Positions 9,206 to 18,692 of a DNA stretch of 64,000 bases are shown in pieces. The position numbers and the translations under genes are program-made. Under the pieces are notes generated by a model. That model saw only the letters and a program-made list of their open reading frames with translations. It searched no databases and was not told where the DNA came from. Numbering within the stretch: position 1 is the first letter of the stretch; each line of letters starts with the position of its first letter. Source of the DNA: Cellulomonas sp. 73-92 (GTDB lineage Bacteria; Actinomycetota; Actinomycetes; Actinomycetales; Cellulomonadaceae). The stretch is taken from contig NZ_MKTH01000016.1 of assembly GCF_001898175.1 (NCBI RefSeq), positions 1-64,000 of the forward strand, in the 5' to 3' direction.

Positions 9206-9705
9206 CGCTCGGCCTCGTCTGGGCGCAGACGCCGACGGGCGTCATCGGGCGGGACGGCGCGCTGCCCTGGCGCCTGCCGGAGGACCTGGCGCACTTCCGC
9301 GAGGTCACCGACGGACACCCGGTGGTCATGGGCCGCGCCACGTGGCTCTCCCTGCCGGACCGGTTCCGGCCGCTGCCCGGCCGGCTGAACGTCGTCCTCT
9401 CCCGCGACCCGGCGTTCGTGGCGTCCGGCGCACGCGTCGCCGCGTCGCTGGAGGCGGCCCTGGCGGTCGCGCACGACGAGGCGGCATCGGCGGCGGGCGA
9501 GGTCTGGGTCATGGGTGGCGCCGCCGTCTACGCGGCGGCCCTGCCGCTGGCGGACGTGCTCGAGGTCACCGAGGTGGACCTCGACGTGCCGGGCGACGCC
9601 TTCGCCCCGGACGTCGACCCCGACGGGTGGCGGACGGTCACCGGACCGTGGCTGACCTCCGGGACGGGCCTGCGCTACCGGTTCGTGCGCCGCACCCGAC
9701 GCTGA
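9202..9705 (+). CDS. dfrA: Dihydrofolate reductase
   Basis: 167 residues. Reduces dihydrofolate made by ThyA. N-terminal folate-site motif [20 protein letters not shown] (the LPW and the acidic E/D at 32-33 region), [12 protein letters not shown] around residue 46, and the NADPH-site [10 protein letters not shown]. The GTG start sits in a GTGA overlap with thyA, so translation is coupled. Downstream there is a 53-nt gap to dapA. Confidence 0.96.
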   Translation: MTLGLVWAQTPTGVIGRDGALPWRLPEDLAHFREVTDGHPVVMGRATWLSLPDRFRPLPGRLNVVLSRDPAFVASGARVAASLEAALAVAHDEAASAAGEVWVMGGAAVYAAALPLADVLEVTEVDLDVPGDAFAPDVDPDGWRTVTGPWLTSGTGLRYRFVRRTRR

Positions 9706-9745
9706 CGAGGCGCGGACCACCAGGTGGAGCCGTTCGTTCGGGCGG

Positions 9746-9751
9746 TAGCGT
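9746..9751 (+). promoter_or_regulatory. -10 hexamer for leaderless dapA
   Basis: TAGCGT, 7 nt before ATG 9759. Confidence 0.55.
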
Positions 9752-9758
9752 GACCCCC

Positions 9759-10676
9759 ATGCCGCCCGCCAGCACCGCCGCGCGGCCCTTCGGGTCCGTG
9801 CTCACCGCCATGGTCACTCCGATGACGCCCGACGGCGCCGTCGACCTCGACGTGGCGGTGACGCTGGCGAAGCACCTCGTCGACGCGGGCAACGACGGCC
9901 TGGTGCTCAACGGCACCACGGGGGAGGCGCCGACCACGCACGCCCCGGAGAAGGCCGAGCTCGTCGCCGCCGTCGTCGAAGCGGTGGGGGACCGCGCCTT
10001 CGTCGTCGCCGGCGCCGGCTCGAACGACACCGCGCACGCCGTCCGGATGGCCGAGCAGGCCGCCGAGGCGGGCGCCCATGGCCTGCTCGTCGTGAGCCCG
10101 TACTACTCGCGGCCCTCGCAGGCGGGGCTGGCCACCCACATCGAGACGGTCGCGGGCTCGACCGACCTGCCGGTGCTGGTCTACGACATCCCCGGCCGGG
10201 CCGGCGTCCGCATCGCGCCCGCCACGTTCGCGCGGCTCGCCGAGCACCGGCGCATCGTGGGCGTCAAGGACGCCGCCGGCGACGTCTACGGCTCGGCGAA
10301 GGTGATGCGCGACACACACCTGGCGTACTACGCCGGCGACGACGGCCTGTTCCTCGCGCTGCTCGCGTGCGGCGGCGTCGGCATCATCTCGGTCGCCGGC
10401 CACGTGGTCACGCCCCTGCTGGCGCGGGTCGCCGAGAGCTGGTTCGCCGGCGACACGGCCGGCGCGCTGGCGGCGTTCCGCACGGCGGCGCCCGCGATCG
10501 ACGCGCTCAACGGCGCCGGCCAGCAGGCCCCGACCGCGAAGGCGGCCCTCGAGATGCTCGGGCTCATCCCGAGCCGCGCCACGCGCCTGCCGATCACCCC
10601 GCTGCCCGACGACGAGCTGCCCGCGCTGCGCGCCGGGCTGGCGGCCGCGGGCGTCATCGACCTCGTCGCCGGCTGA
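9759..10676 (+). CDS. dapA: 4-hydroxy-tetrahydrodipicolinate synthase
   Basis: 305 residues. Condenses pyruvate with aspartate semialdehyde at the entry to the lysine/DAP branch. The Schiff-base lysine is K170 in GVKDAAGD, with Y142 in VYDIPGR and the NGTTGEAPTT hydroxyl motif at 51-60. The SPYYSRPSQ segment matches the family. The ATG follows a TAGCGT element by 7 nt. rnj follows 37 nt downstream, the conserved actinobacterial dapA-rnj order. Confidence 0.97.
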   Translation: MPPASTAARPFGSVLTAMVTPMTPDGAVDLDVAVTLAKHLVDAGNDGLVLNGTTGEAPTTHAPEKAELVAAVVEAVGDRAFVVAGAGSNDTAHAVRMAEQAAEAGAHGLLVVSPYYSRPSQAGLATHIETVAGSTDLPVLVYDIPGRAGVRIAPATFARLAEHRRIVGVKDAAGDVYGSAKVMRDTHLAYYAGDDGLFLALLACGGVGIISVAGHVVTPLLARVAESWFAGDTAGALAAFRTAAPAIDALNGAGQQAPTAKAALEMLGLIPSRATRLPITPLPDDELPALRAGLAAAGVIDLVAG

Positions 10677-10713
10677 CCCGGCGTCACCACCCCACCGCTC
10701 GCCCTGGAGACCC

Positions 10714-12399
10714 GTGAGCCACCCGCACCCCGAGCTGACCCTGCCCCCACCCCTGGCCCCCGGCGCCCTGCGCGTCGTCGCGCTCGGCGGTCTCGGCGAG
10801 GTCGGCCGGAACATGTCCGTCCTGGAGTACGACGGCCGCCTGCTCGTCCTGGACTGCGGCGTCCTGTTCCCTGAGGACAACCAGCCCGGCGTCGACCTGA
10901 TCCTCCCGGACTTCGACTACATCCACGACCGGCTGGCCGACGTCGAGGCGATCGTCCTCACGCACGGCCACGAGGACCACATCGGCGCGGTGCCCTACCT
11001 GCTGCGGCTGCGCCCCGACATCCCGCTCATCGGCTCGCAGCTGACCCTGGCGTTCGTCGAGGCCAAGCTCAAGGAGCACCGCATCACGCCGTTCACGTTC
11101 GCGGTGAAGGAGGGGCAGCGGGAGCGGTTCGGCGTGTTCGACTGCGAGTTCGTCGCCGTCAACCACTCGATCCCCGACGCCCTCGCCGTCGCGGTCCGGA
11201 CCCCCGCCGGGACCGTGCTCGACACGGGCGACTTCAAGATGGACCAGCTGCCGCTCGACGGGCGCATCACGGACCTGCGGGCCTTCGCCCGGCTCGGCGA
11301 GGAGGGCGTCGACCTCTTCATGGTCGACTCGACCAACGCCGAGGTGCCGGGCTTCGTCGCCGGTGAGCGCGAGATCGGCCCCGTGCTGGACCGGGTGTTC
11401 GCCGAGTCGGCGAAGCGGATCGTCGTGGCGTCGTTCGCCTCGCACGTCCACCGCGTGCAGCAGGTGCTCGACGCCGCCGAGCTCCACGAGCGGAAGGTCG
11501 CCTTCGTCGGACGCTCGATGGTGCGGAACATGGCGATCGCCGCGGAGCTGGGGTACCTGCGGGTCCCCGAGGGCGTGCTGGTCGACCAGAAGGAGGCCGG
11601 CACGCTGCCCGACGACGAGGTGGTGCTCATGTGCACCGGCTCGCAGGGCGAGCCGATGGCGGCCCTCTCGCGCATCGCGAACAACGACCACAAGATCAAG
11701 GTCGGCCCCGGGGACACCGTCATCCTCGCGTCGTCGCTCATCCCGGGGAACGAGAACGCCGTGTTCCGCGTCATCAACGGCCTGACCAGGCTCGGGGCGC
11801 GCGTGGTGCACTCCGGCAACGCGAAGGTGCACGTCAGTGGCCACGCGTCGGCCGGCGAGCTGGTCTACGTCTACAACGTGCTGCGGCCGCGCAACGTCAT
11901 GCCGGTGCACGGCGAGGTGCGTCACCTCGTCGCCAACGGCGCGCTCGCCGTGCGGACCGGCGTGCCGCCGGAGCGGGTGATGCTCGCCGAGGACGGCGTC
12001 GTGGTCGACCTCGTCGACGGCAAGGCCTCGATCGTCGGCGCCGTGCCGTGCGGCTACGTGTACGTCGACGGCTCGAGCGTCGGTGGGGTGACCGAGGCGG
12101 AGCTCAAGGACCGCCGCATCCTCGGCGACGAGGGGTTCGTGTCGATCTTCGCCGTCGTCTCGTCGGCCGACGGCAAGGTGCTGGCCGGGCCCCAGATCCA
12201 CGCCCGCGGCGTCGCCGAGGAGGACGAGGTCTTCGACGAGGTGATGCCCGAGCTGACGAGCGCCCTCGAGGCGGCGGTGGCCGGCGGCACCACGGACACC
12301 CACCAGCTGCAGCAGGTGGTGCGTCGGGTCGTCGGCCGCTGGGTGGCGTCGCGGCTGGGCCGCCGGCCGATGATCATCCCGGTGGTCGTCGAGGCCTGA
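10714..12399 (+). CDS. rnj: Ribonuclease J
   Basis: 561 residues, normal length. Metallo-beta-lactamase and beta-CASP endo/5'-exoribonuclease of mRNA decay and rRNA maturation. Zinc motif HGHEDH at 84-89, DTGDFKMD later in the MBL core, beta-CASP motifs SHVHRVQQ and GNAKVHVSGHAS, and the C-terminal RNase J domain. The GTG start has a TGGAGA ribosome site 6-7 nt upstream. Together with ribonuclease Y further right, this organism has two putative 5'-active ribonucleases. Confidence 0.97.
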   Translation: MSHPHPELTLPPPLAPGALRVVALGGLGEVGRNMSVLEYDGRLLVLDCGVLFPEDNQPGVDLILPDFDYIHDRLADVEAIVLTHGHEDHIGAVPYLLRLRPDIPLIGSQLTLAFVEAKLKEHRITPFTFAVKEGQRERFGVFDCEFVAVNHSIPDALAVAVRTPAGTVLDTGDFKMDQLPLDGRITDLRAFARLGEEGVDLFMVDSTNAEVPGFVAGEREIGPVLDRVFAESAKRIVVASFASHVHRVQQVLDAAELHERKVAFVGRSMVRNMAIAAELGYLRVPEGVLVDQKEAGTLPDDEVVLMCTGSQGEPMAALSRIANNDHKIKVGPGDTVILASSLIPGNENAVFRVINGLTRLGARVVHSGNAKVHVSGHASAGELVYVYNVLRPRNVMPVHGEVRHLVANGALAVRTGVPPERVMLAEDGVVVDLVDGKASIVGAVPCGYVYVDGSSVGGVTEAELKDRRILGDEGFVSIFAVVSSADGKVLAGPQIHARGVAEEDEVFDEVMPELTSALEAAVAGGTTDTHQLQQVVRRVVGRWVASRLGRRPMIIPVVVEA

Positions 12400-12407
12400 C
12401 GGCCGCC

Positions 12408-12424
12408 GGCCCGGTGACCGGGCC
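12408..12424. terminator. GC-rich hairpin after rnj
   Basis: GGCCCG-gtgac-CGGGCC forms a 6-bp, all-GC stem between the rnj stop and the stop of the convergent small gene. There is no U-tract, as is common in actinobacteria. Confidence 0.45.
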
Positions 12425-12435
12425 GACGGGACGCG

Positions 12436-12624
12436 TCAGCGGACGGTGCTGGCGTGGCGCTGCCGCGCGAGGTGCAGCGTGCCGAGCACGCGGCCGACGG
12501 CACGCTCGTCGTGGTGCCGCGGCGCGGTCTGCTGCGCGCGTCGGCGCTGCAGGTCGATGCGGCGCTGGAGCTCGGCGGCGCGGTGCCGCGCGAGGGTCTC
12601 GGCGGTGGTGAAGTCGGTGAACAT
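12436..12624 (-). CDS. Small basic hypothetical protein
   Basis: 62 residues from ATG 12624, with an AGGGGG-type ribosome site upstream. An ATG at 12693 would extend it to 85 residues. The start is MFTDFTTAETLARHRAAELQ and the rest is rich in Arg, Gln and His and predicted helical. No family recognised. Codon third positions remain GC-rich in this frame, which favours a real gene, but the length makes this uncertain. Confidence 0.5.
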   Translation of the reverse strand: MFTDFTTAETLARHRAAELQRRIDLQRRRAQQTAPRHHDERAVGRVLGTLHLARQRHASTVR

Positions 12625-12717
12625 CTGGCTACCCCCTGGTGCCCGCTTCTCGATGACACCGAGGACACTGCTCGTAAGGCCCTCCTCAGCCATCGGGCAG
12701 ATGCCCTAGCCGGGGCC

Positions 12718-14505
12718 TCATTTCGGGAGCGGCACGGCCTCCTCGTGCGGCCGGGGCACCTCAGGCGCGCCGCCGGGCATCGACCGCGGGGTCGCCGTGG
12801 TCGACAGCATGATCGGCACCACCTCGTCGGCCGGCAGCGGGTGGCTGTAGCGGAAGCCCTGCGCCAGCGCCACGCCCGCGCACCGCAGCGTCATCTCGTC
12901 GAGCGGCAGCTCGACGCCCTCGCCGACGATCTCGAGCCCGAACCGCTGCGACAGGCGCACGACGAGCGAGAGCACCTCGGTGTCCACGGGCTCGCGGGCG
13001 CCGGCGCCCACCACCAGGCTCCGGTCCAGCTTGATCGTCTCGATGGGCAGCCGGTCGAGCACCCGCAGCGTGTCGAGCGACGCGCCGAGGTCGTCCAGGG
13101 CGATCCGGACGCCGGCGGCCGCGATCTCGTGGAGGCTGCCGAGCGCCCGCGTCAGGTCCGGCACCCCGGCCCGCTCGGACAGCTCCAGCCGCACGCAGCC
13201 GCGTGGCAGGCCGCTGGCGTCGATCGTGGTGAGCACCGACTGCACCAGGTCGGGGTGGGCGAGCGAGTCCGCCGCGAGGTTGACGTGCACCGCCGTGGGC
13301 GCGGCGTCGCCCAGCTCGTCGCGCCACGCCACCATGTCGCGGCACGAGCGCTCGAGCACCCAGCGGTCCAGGTCGAGGGTCATCCCCGCGCGCGCCGCGT
13401 CGTCCAGCGCGGTCGCCGGTCCGTCGAGGCCGCCGTCGGCGTTGCGGTGCCGCAGCAGTGCCTCGACCGCGACGATCCCGCCGCCCCGCAGGTCGACGAT
13501 CGGCTGGTAGACCACCTCGAGGTGCCGGCCCTCGGCCCAGGCGCGCGGCCGCGGCGCCTCCGCGCCGGCCAGGCACGCCTGGTTGCCGCCCGCCTCCTTC
13601 GCGACGTACATCGCCTGGTCGGCGGCGTGCAGCACCGCGTCCGACGACGTGTCCGCCGTCAGCGCCACCGCGAGGCCGACGCTGGCCGTGGAGTGGGCGG
13701 CGCTCGGCAGGCGCGGGTCCTCCGCGGCGACGGCCGCGCACAGGTCCTCGCCCAGCTCGAGAGCCAGCCGCTCGGCGTCGGCGACGTCGTAGGCCGGCAG
13801 GCAGCGGACCACCGCGAACTCGTCGCCGCCGAGCCTGCCGAGCAGGTCGGTGGCGCGCAGCCGGCTGCCGATGCGACGCACGACGGAGCGCAGCAGCGCG
13901 TCGCCCCAGCTGTGGCCGAGCGCGTCGTTGACGGCCTTGAGCCGGTCGAGGTCGAGGTAGGCCACGACAACGGCGCCGACGCTCGTGCCGATGTCCAGCA
14001 GCCGCGCGGCCAGCAGCCCGACGAAGTGGCTGCGGGACGCGCCGCCCGTCAGCCCGTCCGTGGCGGCCTGCTGCACGGCCAGGTCCGCGAGCGCCTGCAT
14101 CAGCCGCAGCGGCCGGATGATGCCGAGCGGCGCGCGCTGCTCGTCCACGACGACGAGGTCGTGGTCGCCGTCCTGGTCCGTGCCGAGCAGGGCGACGGCC
14201 TGGGGGAGCGTGGCCGAGGCCGGCAGGGCCGCGAGCTTCCAGGAGGCGAGGTCGCCGATGGGCCGGCTGTCCCACTGGAGGCGGCCGTACCCGCGATGGC
14301 CGGCCATCGTCGCGAGGAACCGCGACCGGCTGACGAGGCCGGGGTCGCCGCCCGGCTGCGGGGAGGTGACGACGATCGAGGTGGACGTCCAGCGGTTCCG
14401 GAACGAACGCTCGACCTCGCCGCACGTCGTCGTGGGCGCGACGACCTTCACCGTCTCGACCAACCCGCGCAGCGCAGGGCCCACCCCTGAACGTTCGTCG
14501 CTCAC
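12718..14505 (-). CDS. CBS-like/GGDEF/EAL cyclic-di-GMP turnover protein
   Basis: 595 residues from GTG 14505. An N-terminal sensory region (about 10-145) resembles a CBS pair. The diguanylate cyclase domain has an intact GGDEF at 226-230 and an RATD inhibitory site at 217-220. The phosphodiesterase domain has EAL at 348-350, VNLA, ELSER, KLD, GEGVE and QGF. Loop 6, normally DDFGTGYSSL, reads DDLGASLDTL at 471-480. Metal-binding aspartates are kept but the glycine-rich turn is lost, so phosphodiesterase activity may be altered. Cytoplasmic; no transmembrane segment. Confidence 0.9.
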   Translation of the reverse strand: MSDERSGVGPALRGLVETVKVVAPTTTCGEVERSFRNRWTSTSIVVTSPQPGGDPGLVSRSRFLATMAGHRGYGRLQWDSRPIGDLASWKLAALPASATLPQAVALLGTDQDGDHDLVVVDEQRAPLGIIRPLRLMQALADLAVQQAATDGLTGGASRSHFVGLLAARLLDIGTSVGAVVVAYLDLDRLKAVNDALGHSWGDALLRSVVRRIGSRLRATDLLGRLGGDEFAVVRCLPAYDVADAERLALELGEDLCAAVAAEDPRLPSAAHSTASVGLAVALTADTSSDAVLHAADQAMYVAKEAGGNQACLAGAEAPRPRAWAEGRHLEVVYQPIVDLRGGGIVAVEALLRHRNADGGLDGPATALDDAARAGMTLDLDRWVLERSCRDMVAWRDELGDAAPTAVHVNLAADSLAHPDLVQSVLTTIDASGLPRGCVRLELSERAGVPDLTRALGSLHEIAAAGVRIALDDLGASLDTLRVLDRLPIETIKLDRSLVVGAGAREPVDTEVLSLVVRLSQRFGLEIVGEGVELPLDEMTLRCAGVALAQGFRYSHPLPADEVVPIMLSTTATPRSMPGGAPEVPRPHEEAVPLPK

Positions 14506-14629
14506 GCCAGCGTGTCGGCAGGCGCGCCGCCATCCTGAGGAGATGCACCCCGGGTGGGGGTGCCAGCGCCCACGTGGGGCCGCTCCCCGACACGCGCCGC
14601 GCTCACCGGGCAGCGGCACGCCCCCCGGC

Positions 14630-14635
14630 TACCGT
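14630..14635 (+). promoter_or_regulatory. -10 hexamer for leaderless ftsK
   Basis: TACCGT, 7 nt before ATG 14643. Confidence 0.5.
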
Positions 14636-14642
14636 GAGGACC

Positions 14643-17231
14643 ATGGCCACGCGTACGTCCTCCCCAGGCGCCGCGCGGACCCAGGCACGCGCCGGCTCGG
14701 GCTCCCGTCCGCCGGCGTCGCGACCCCGGTCCGCCCCGCCGCCGCGCCGTCCCGCCCTGCCGGTGCGGATGGTCAGGGGGGCGTGGATGGGCGTGGCGCA
14801 CCTCGTCGGCGGCACCGCCCGGCGGGTCGGGCGGGGGGCGCGCGACCTCGACCCGGCGCACCGCCGGGACGGGCTGGCCTTCTTCCTCCTCGCGCTCGCG
14901 GTCGTCGTCGCGGCCCGGGAGTGGTTCGGGCTGTCCGGCACGGCAGGCTCCGTCGTCCACGACGCCACCGCGGGGCTCGTCGGGCGCGTCGGCGTCGTCG
15001 TGCCGCTCGTGCTGCTCTGGGCGTCGGTCCGCCTCATGCGCCACCCGGAGGACTCCGCCGCGTCGTCGCGCATCGGGATCGGTGTGTCGGCCCTGGCCGT
15101 CGCCGTGTGCGCCATCTGGGAGGTCGGCGCGGGCGTGCCCGCGACGGACGCCTGGGACCGGCTCCGCGCGTCGGGCGGGCTCGTCGGCTACGTCGTCGGG
15201 ACCCCGCTGGCGCACGCCCTGACACCCGTCGTCGCGGTGCTGCTGCTCGTGCTGCTCGCGGTGTTCGGGCTGCTCGTCGTCACCGCGACGCCCGTCAACC
15301 AGATCGTCCCGAAGCTGCGGGCCGGGTGGGACAAGGTGTCCGGCCACCGCGCGGCCGAGGACGACGAGGACGGGCCGCTCGTCATCAACGCCGGCCACAC
15401 GGCACTCCCGGAGCCGCCCGCCCAGCAGGCGCGGCGCGGGCTGCTGGGCCGGCTGCGGCACCGGGGCGACCAGCCCGAGGGTGTCGACGACGGGCTCGAC
15501 GGCTACGACGGCGACGAGGCGTTCGAGCGGGCCCACCAGGTCACGCCCGCGTTCGGCGAGCCAGGGCCGGACGCGGCCGAGGCGCTCGCCGTGGCGCGCT
15601 CGGCGGAGACCGTGCCGACCACCGTCGTGTCCGGCTCGCACCGGATCGAGGCGCCGCCGACGCGCCGCGTCCCGGCCGGCGAGCAGCCCATGCTGGGCGG
15701 TGACGTGCTCTACCTGCTGCCCGACGAGGAGATGCTCGCCAAGGGGGCGCCGCACAAGGTCCGCTCGGCCGCGAACGACCGCGTCGTCGAGTCGCTGACC
15801 AGCGTCCTCGAGCAGTTCGAGATCGACGCCCAGGTGACCGGCTTCACGCGCGGCCCGACGGTCACGCGGTACGAGGTCGAGCTCGGTCAGGCCGTCAAGG
15901 TCGAGCGCGTCACGGCCCTCTCGCGCAACATCGCCTATGCCGTGGCCAGCGCGGACGTGCGGATCTTGTCTCCCATCCCTGGCAAGTCGGCCATCGGCAT
16001 CGAGATCCCCAACACCGACCGCGAGACGGTCGCCCTGGGCGACGTGCTGCGGTCGGCCGCCGCCAAGCGCAGCGAGCACCCGCTCGTCGTCGGCGTCGGC
16101 AAGGACGTCGAGGGCGGCTACGTCGTGGCGAACCTCGCGAAGATGCCCCACCTGCTGGTCGCCGGCGCCACCGGCTCCGGCAAGTCGAGCTTCGTCAACT
16201 CGATGATCGTGTCGGTGCTCATGCGCTCGACGCCCGACGAGGTGCGGATGATCCTCGTCGACCCCAAGCGCGTGGAGCTGACGGTCTACGAGGGGATCCC
16301 GCACCTCATCACGCCGATCATCACCAGCCCCAAGAAGGCCGCCGAGGCCCTCGAGTGGGTGGTGCGCGAGATGGACGCGCGGTACGACGACCTGTCGATG
16401 TTCGGCTTCAAGCACGTCGACGACTTCAACGCCGCGGTGCGCGCCGGCAAGGTCAAGCCCCTGCCGGGCTCCGAGCGCAAGATCGCGCCGTACCCGTACC
16501 TGCTGGTCGTCGTCGACGAGCTGGCGGACCTCATGATGGTCGCCCCGCGGGACGTCGAGGCGTCGATCCAGCGCATCACGCAGCTGGCGCGCGCGGCGGG
16601 CATCCACCTGGTGCTGGCGACGCAGCGGCCGTCGGTCGACGTGGTGACGGGCGTCATCAAGGCGAACATCCCGTCGCGGCTGGCGTTCGCCACGTCGTCC
16701 CTGACGGACTCGCGCGTCGTGCTCGACCAGCCGGGTGCGGAGAAGCTCATCGGGCAGGGCGACGCGCTGTTCCTGCCGATGGGTGCCGCCAAGCCGATGC
16801 GCACCCAGGGCGCCTGGGTCACCGAGACGGAGATCCACGCGGTCGTGGCGCACGTCAAGGGCCAGCTGAAGCCGGTCTACCGGCCGGACGTCACCGTCGC
16901 GCCCGCCAAGAAGCAGGTGGACGACGACATCGGCGACGACCTCGACCTGCTGCTGCAGGCGGCCGAGCTGGTCATCACCACCCAGTTCGGCTCGACGTCG
17001 ATGCTGCAGCGCAAGCTGCGGGTCGGGTTCGCCAAGGCGGGCCGGCTCATGGACCTGCTGGAGTCGCGCGAGATCGTCGGGCCCTCCGAGGGGTCCAAGG
17101 CCCGCGAGGTGCTCGTCAAGCCCGACGACCTGGCCGGGACGCTGGCCCTGCTGCGCGGCGAGCCGCCGCTGGACGACGACGTGGCCGAGGACTGGCACGA
17201 CGACGCGGACGAGGACTGGAACGACCGCTGA
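14643..17231 (+). CDS. ftsK: DNA translocase FtsK/SpoIIIE
   Basis: 862 residues. Septal double-stranded DNA pump for chromosome segregation. Four transmembrane helices lie in the first ~230 residues (for example GLAFFLLALAVVVAAREWF). An acidic linker follows, then the motor with Walker A GATGSGKSS near 508-516, Walker B LLVVVDELADLMM, and ATQRPSVDVVTG. A C-terminal winged-helix gamma domain (LQRKLRVGFAKAGRLMDLLE) would read chromosome-orienting sequences. ATG 14643 is fixed by the TACCGT promoter element. Confidence 0.97.
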   Translation: MATRTSSPGAARTQARAGSGSRPPASRPRSAPPPRRPALPVRMVRGAWMGVAHLVGGTARRVGRGARDLDPAHRRDGLAFFLLALAVVVAAREWFGLSGTAGSVVHDATAGLVGRVGVVVPLVLLWASVRLMRHPEDSAASSRIGIGVSALAVAVCAIWEVGAGVPATDAWDRLRASGGLVGYVVGTPLAHALTPVVAVLLLVLLAVFGLLVVTATPVNQIVPKLRAGWDKVSGHRAAEDDEDGPLVINAGHTALPEPPAQQARRGLLGRLRHRGDQPEGVDDGLDGYDGDEAFERAHQVTPAFGEPGPDAAEALAVARSAETVPTTVVSGSHRIEAPPTRRVPAGEQPMLGGDVLYLLPDEEMLAKGAPHKVRSAANDRVVESLTSVLEQFEIDAQVTGFTRGPTVTRYEVELGQAVKVERVTALSRNIAYAVASADVRILSPIPGKSAIGIEIPNTDRETVALGDVLRSAAAKRSEHPLVVGVGKDVEGGYVVANLAKMPHLLVAGATGSGKSSFVNSMIVSVLMRSTPDEVRMILVDPKRVELTVYEGIPHLITPIITSPKKAAEALEWVVREMDARYDDLSMFGFKHVDDFNAAVRAGKVKPLPGSERKIAPYPYLLVVVDELADLMMVAPRDVEASIQRITQLARAAGIHLVLATQRPSVDVVTGVIKANIPSRLAFATSSLTDSRVVLDQPGAEKLIGQGDALFLPMGAAKPMRTQGAWVTETEIHAVVAHVKGQLKPVYRPDVTVAPAKKQVDDDIGDDLDLLLQAAELVITTQFGSTSMLQRKLRVGFAKAGRLMDLLESREIVGPSEGSKAREVLVKPDDLAGTLALLRGEPPLDDDVAEDWHDDADEDWNDR

Positions 17232-17240
17232 GGCGGTGCG

Positions 17241-18569
17241 TCAGCCGGTCGGCGTGACGCGGGGGACGACGACCGGCGGCTGCCCGGTCGGCGTCAGCGG
17301 CGTGGTCCGCTCGGGTGCGACCGTTCCGGCCGCCGCCGCGACACGCGCGGTGCGCGCTGCGACCTCCGCGGCGGACAGCGTCGCGGTCCCGTTGGGGATG
17401 TCCGGCATCGCGTAGACCTTGTGGCCGCCGAGCCGGTCGACGGTGATCGGCGTCCACTCCATGCCCGTGACGTGCGCCGGGCCGGCCTTGCGGCCCTGCG
17501 CGGGGAAGGCCCCCTGGCTCGTGACGTGCACCGTCAGCAGGATCCCCGAGTCGGTGCGCGCGATCCCCACCGTGCTCTGGTCCTGGTTGGAGATGTAGTT
17601 GCCCAGCCCGTAGGCCACCCACATGCCCTGGCCGCCAGGCCCGCCGGCGAGCTTGGCGATCGGCTGCGGCACGTGCACGTGGTGCCCGATGACCAGGTCG
17701 ATGACGCCGGAGTCCGCCAGCTGCTGGTCGACCTCCTGCTGCTGCGCGTTCGGCGCGGTCTGGTACTCGTTGCCGGCGTGCACGGTGGCGATGACGAGGT
17801 CGGCCCCGGCGGCCCGGGCGGCCGTGGCCTGCGCCACGATCCGCGCCACGTCGATGCGGTCCACCGACCACGGCTTGTCGGCGTCGACCGGCATGCCGTT
17901 GGTGGCGTAGGTCGAGGCGATGTCGGCGACCGTGATCGTCTGCCCGCCGCGCTGCAGGCGGTACAGCTGGGGCGACTGCTCCTCCGCGGCGCTGCGCGCC
18001 GTGCCCGAGTGCCCGAGCCCGGCCGCGTCGAGGGCGTCGAGCGTGGCCTTGATGCCGGCGAAGCCGCGGTCCACCGAGTGGTTCGACGCGGTGGAGCAGC
18101 CGTCCCAGCCCTGCGCCTTGATCGCCGGGATGATCTGCGGCGGAGCCGCGAAGACCGGGTACCCGCTCGGCGCGGTGCCCGGCGGGGCGACCGGGACCTC
18201 GAGGTGGCACAGCGCGAGGTCTGCGCCCTGGATCCAGGGGTCGAGCGGCGCCAGCTCGGCGGAGTAGTCGTAGCCGCCGCCAGTGGTCCGCGCGTCGGCG
18301 TTGACCGGACCGTGCATGAGGAAGTCGCCGGCCGCCACGATGGTGAAGCTCGCGTCCGGGTCGGCCGTCGGCGTGGGGCTGGGCGTGACCGGAGCCGGCG
18401 GCGTGGTCGTCGCCGTCGGGAGAGGCACCCCGTTCCCGGCGAGCGCGGGCCCGCCTCCGTCGAGCGCCCGGTGCGCGGCGTACCCGGCGCCGCCGGCCGC
18501 CCCGAGGGCGACGACGGTCGCGACGACCACCGACAGCACCGGCCGCGGCCGGGAACGCGCGTGCCTCAC
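17241..18569 (-). CDS. CapA family membrane-anchored protein (poly-gamma-glutamate synthesis type)
   Basis: 442 residues from GTG 18569. An N-terminal signal anchor (about 11-32), then a Pro/Thr-rich extracellular linker, then the CapA metallophosphoesterase-like core: AAGDFLMHG, CHLEVPV, STASNHSVDRG, VHAGNEYQ and GHHVHVPQP. CapA proteins are linked to polyglutamate capsule or cell-wall ligand processing. No capsule ligase genes are nearby, so the substrate is unknown. TATCCT lies 6 nt before the start. It converges on ftsK with a 9-nt gap. Confidence 0.9.
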   Translation of the reverse strand: MRHARSRPRPVLSVVVATVVALGAAGGAGYAAHRALDGGGPALAGNGVPLPTATTTPPAPVTPSPTPTADPDASFTIVAAGDFLMHGPVNADARTTGGGYDYSAELAPLDPWIQGADLALCHLEVPVAPPGTAPSGYPVFAAPPQIIPAIKAQGWDGCSTASNHSVDRGFAGIKATLDALDAAGLGHSGTARSAAEEQSPQLYRLQRGGQTITVADIASTYATNGMPVDADKPWSVDRIDVARIVAQATAARAAGADLVIATVHAGNEYQTAPNAQQQEVDQQLADSGVIDLVIGHHVHVPQPIAKLAGGPGGQGMWVAYGLGNYISNQDQSTVGIARTDSGILLTVHVTSQGAFPAQGRKAGPAHVTGMEWTPITVDRLGGHKVYAMPDIPNGTATLSAAEVAARTARVAAAAGTVAPERTTPLTPTGQPPVVVPRVTPTG

Positions 18570-18575
18570 GCCCGG

Positions 18576-18581
18576 AGGATA
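18576..18581 (-). promoter_or_regulatory. -10 hexamer for leaderless capA-like gene
   Basis: TATCCT on the minus strand, 6 nt before GTG 18569. Confidence 0.55.
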
Positions 18582-18680
18582 GTGGCGACCCGCCGCCGAT
18601 TCCTCGGACCATCGGCGGAGCGTCCGTCGGCCCGGACCCCGCGGCGGCCTGCCGGGGGCCGCACGCGCTCGCCGTGCCCC

Positions 18681-18686
18681 TAGGCT
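18681..18686 (+). promoter_or_regulatory. -10 hexamer for leaderless pgsA
   Basis: TAGGCT, 6 nt before GTG 18693. Confidence 0.55.
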
Positions 18687-18692
18687 GGCGGC

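Noticed and set aside
14470..14515. GAACGTTCG as a possible SOS box before the GGDEF-EAL gene
   Set aside because: The half-sites are fused without the 4-nt spacer LexA needs, and the site lies inside the coding start.
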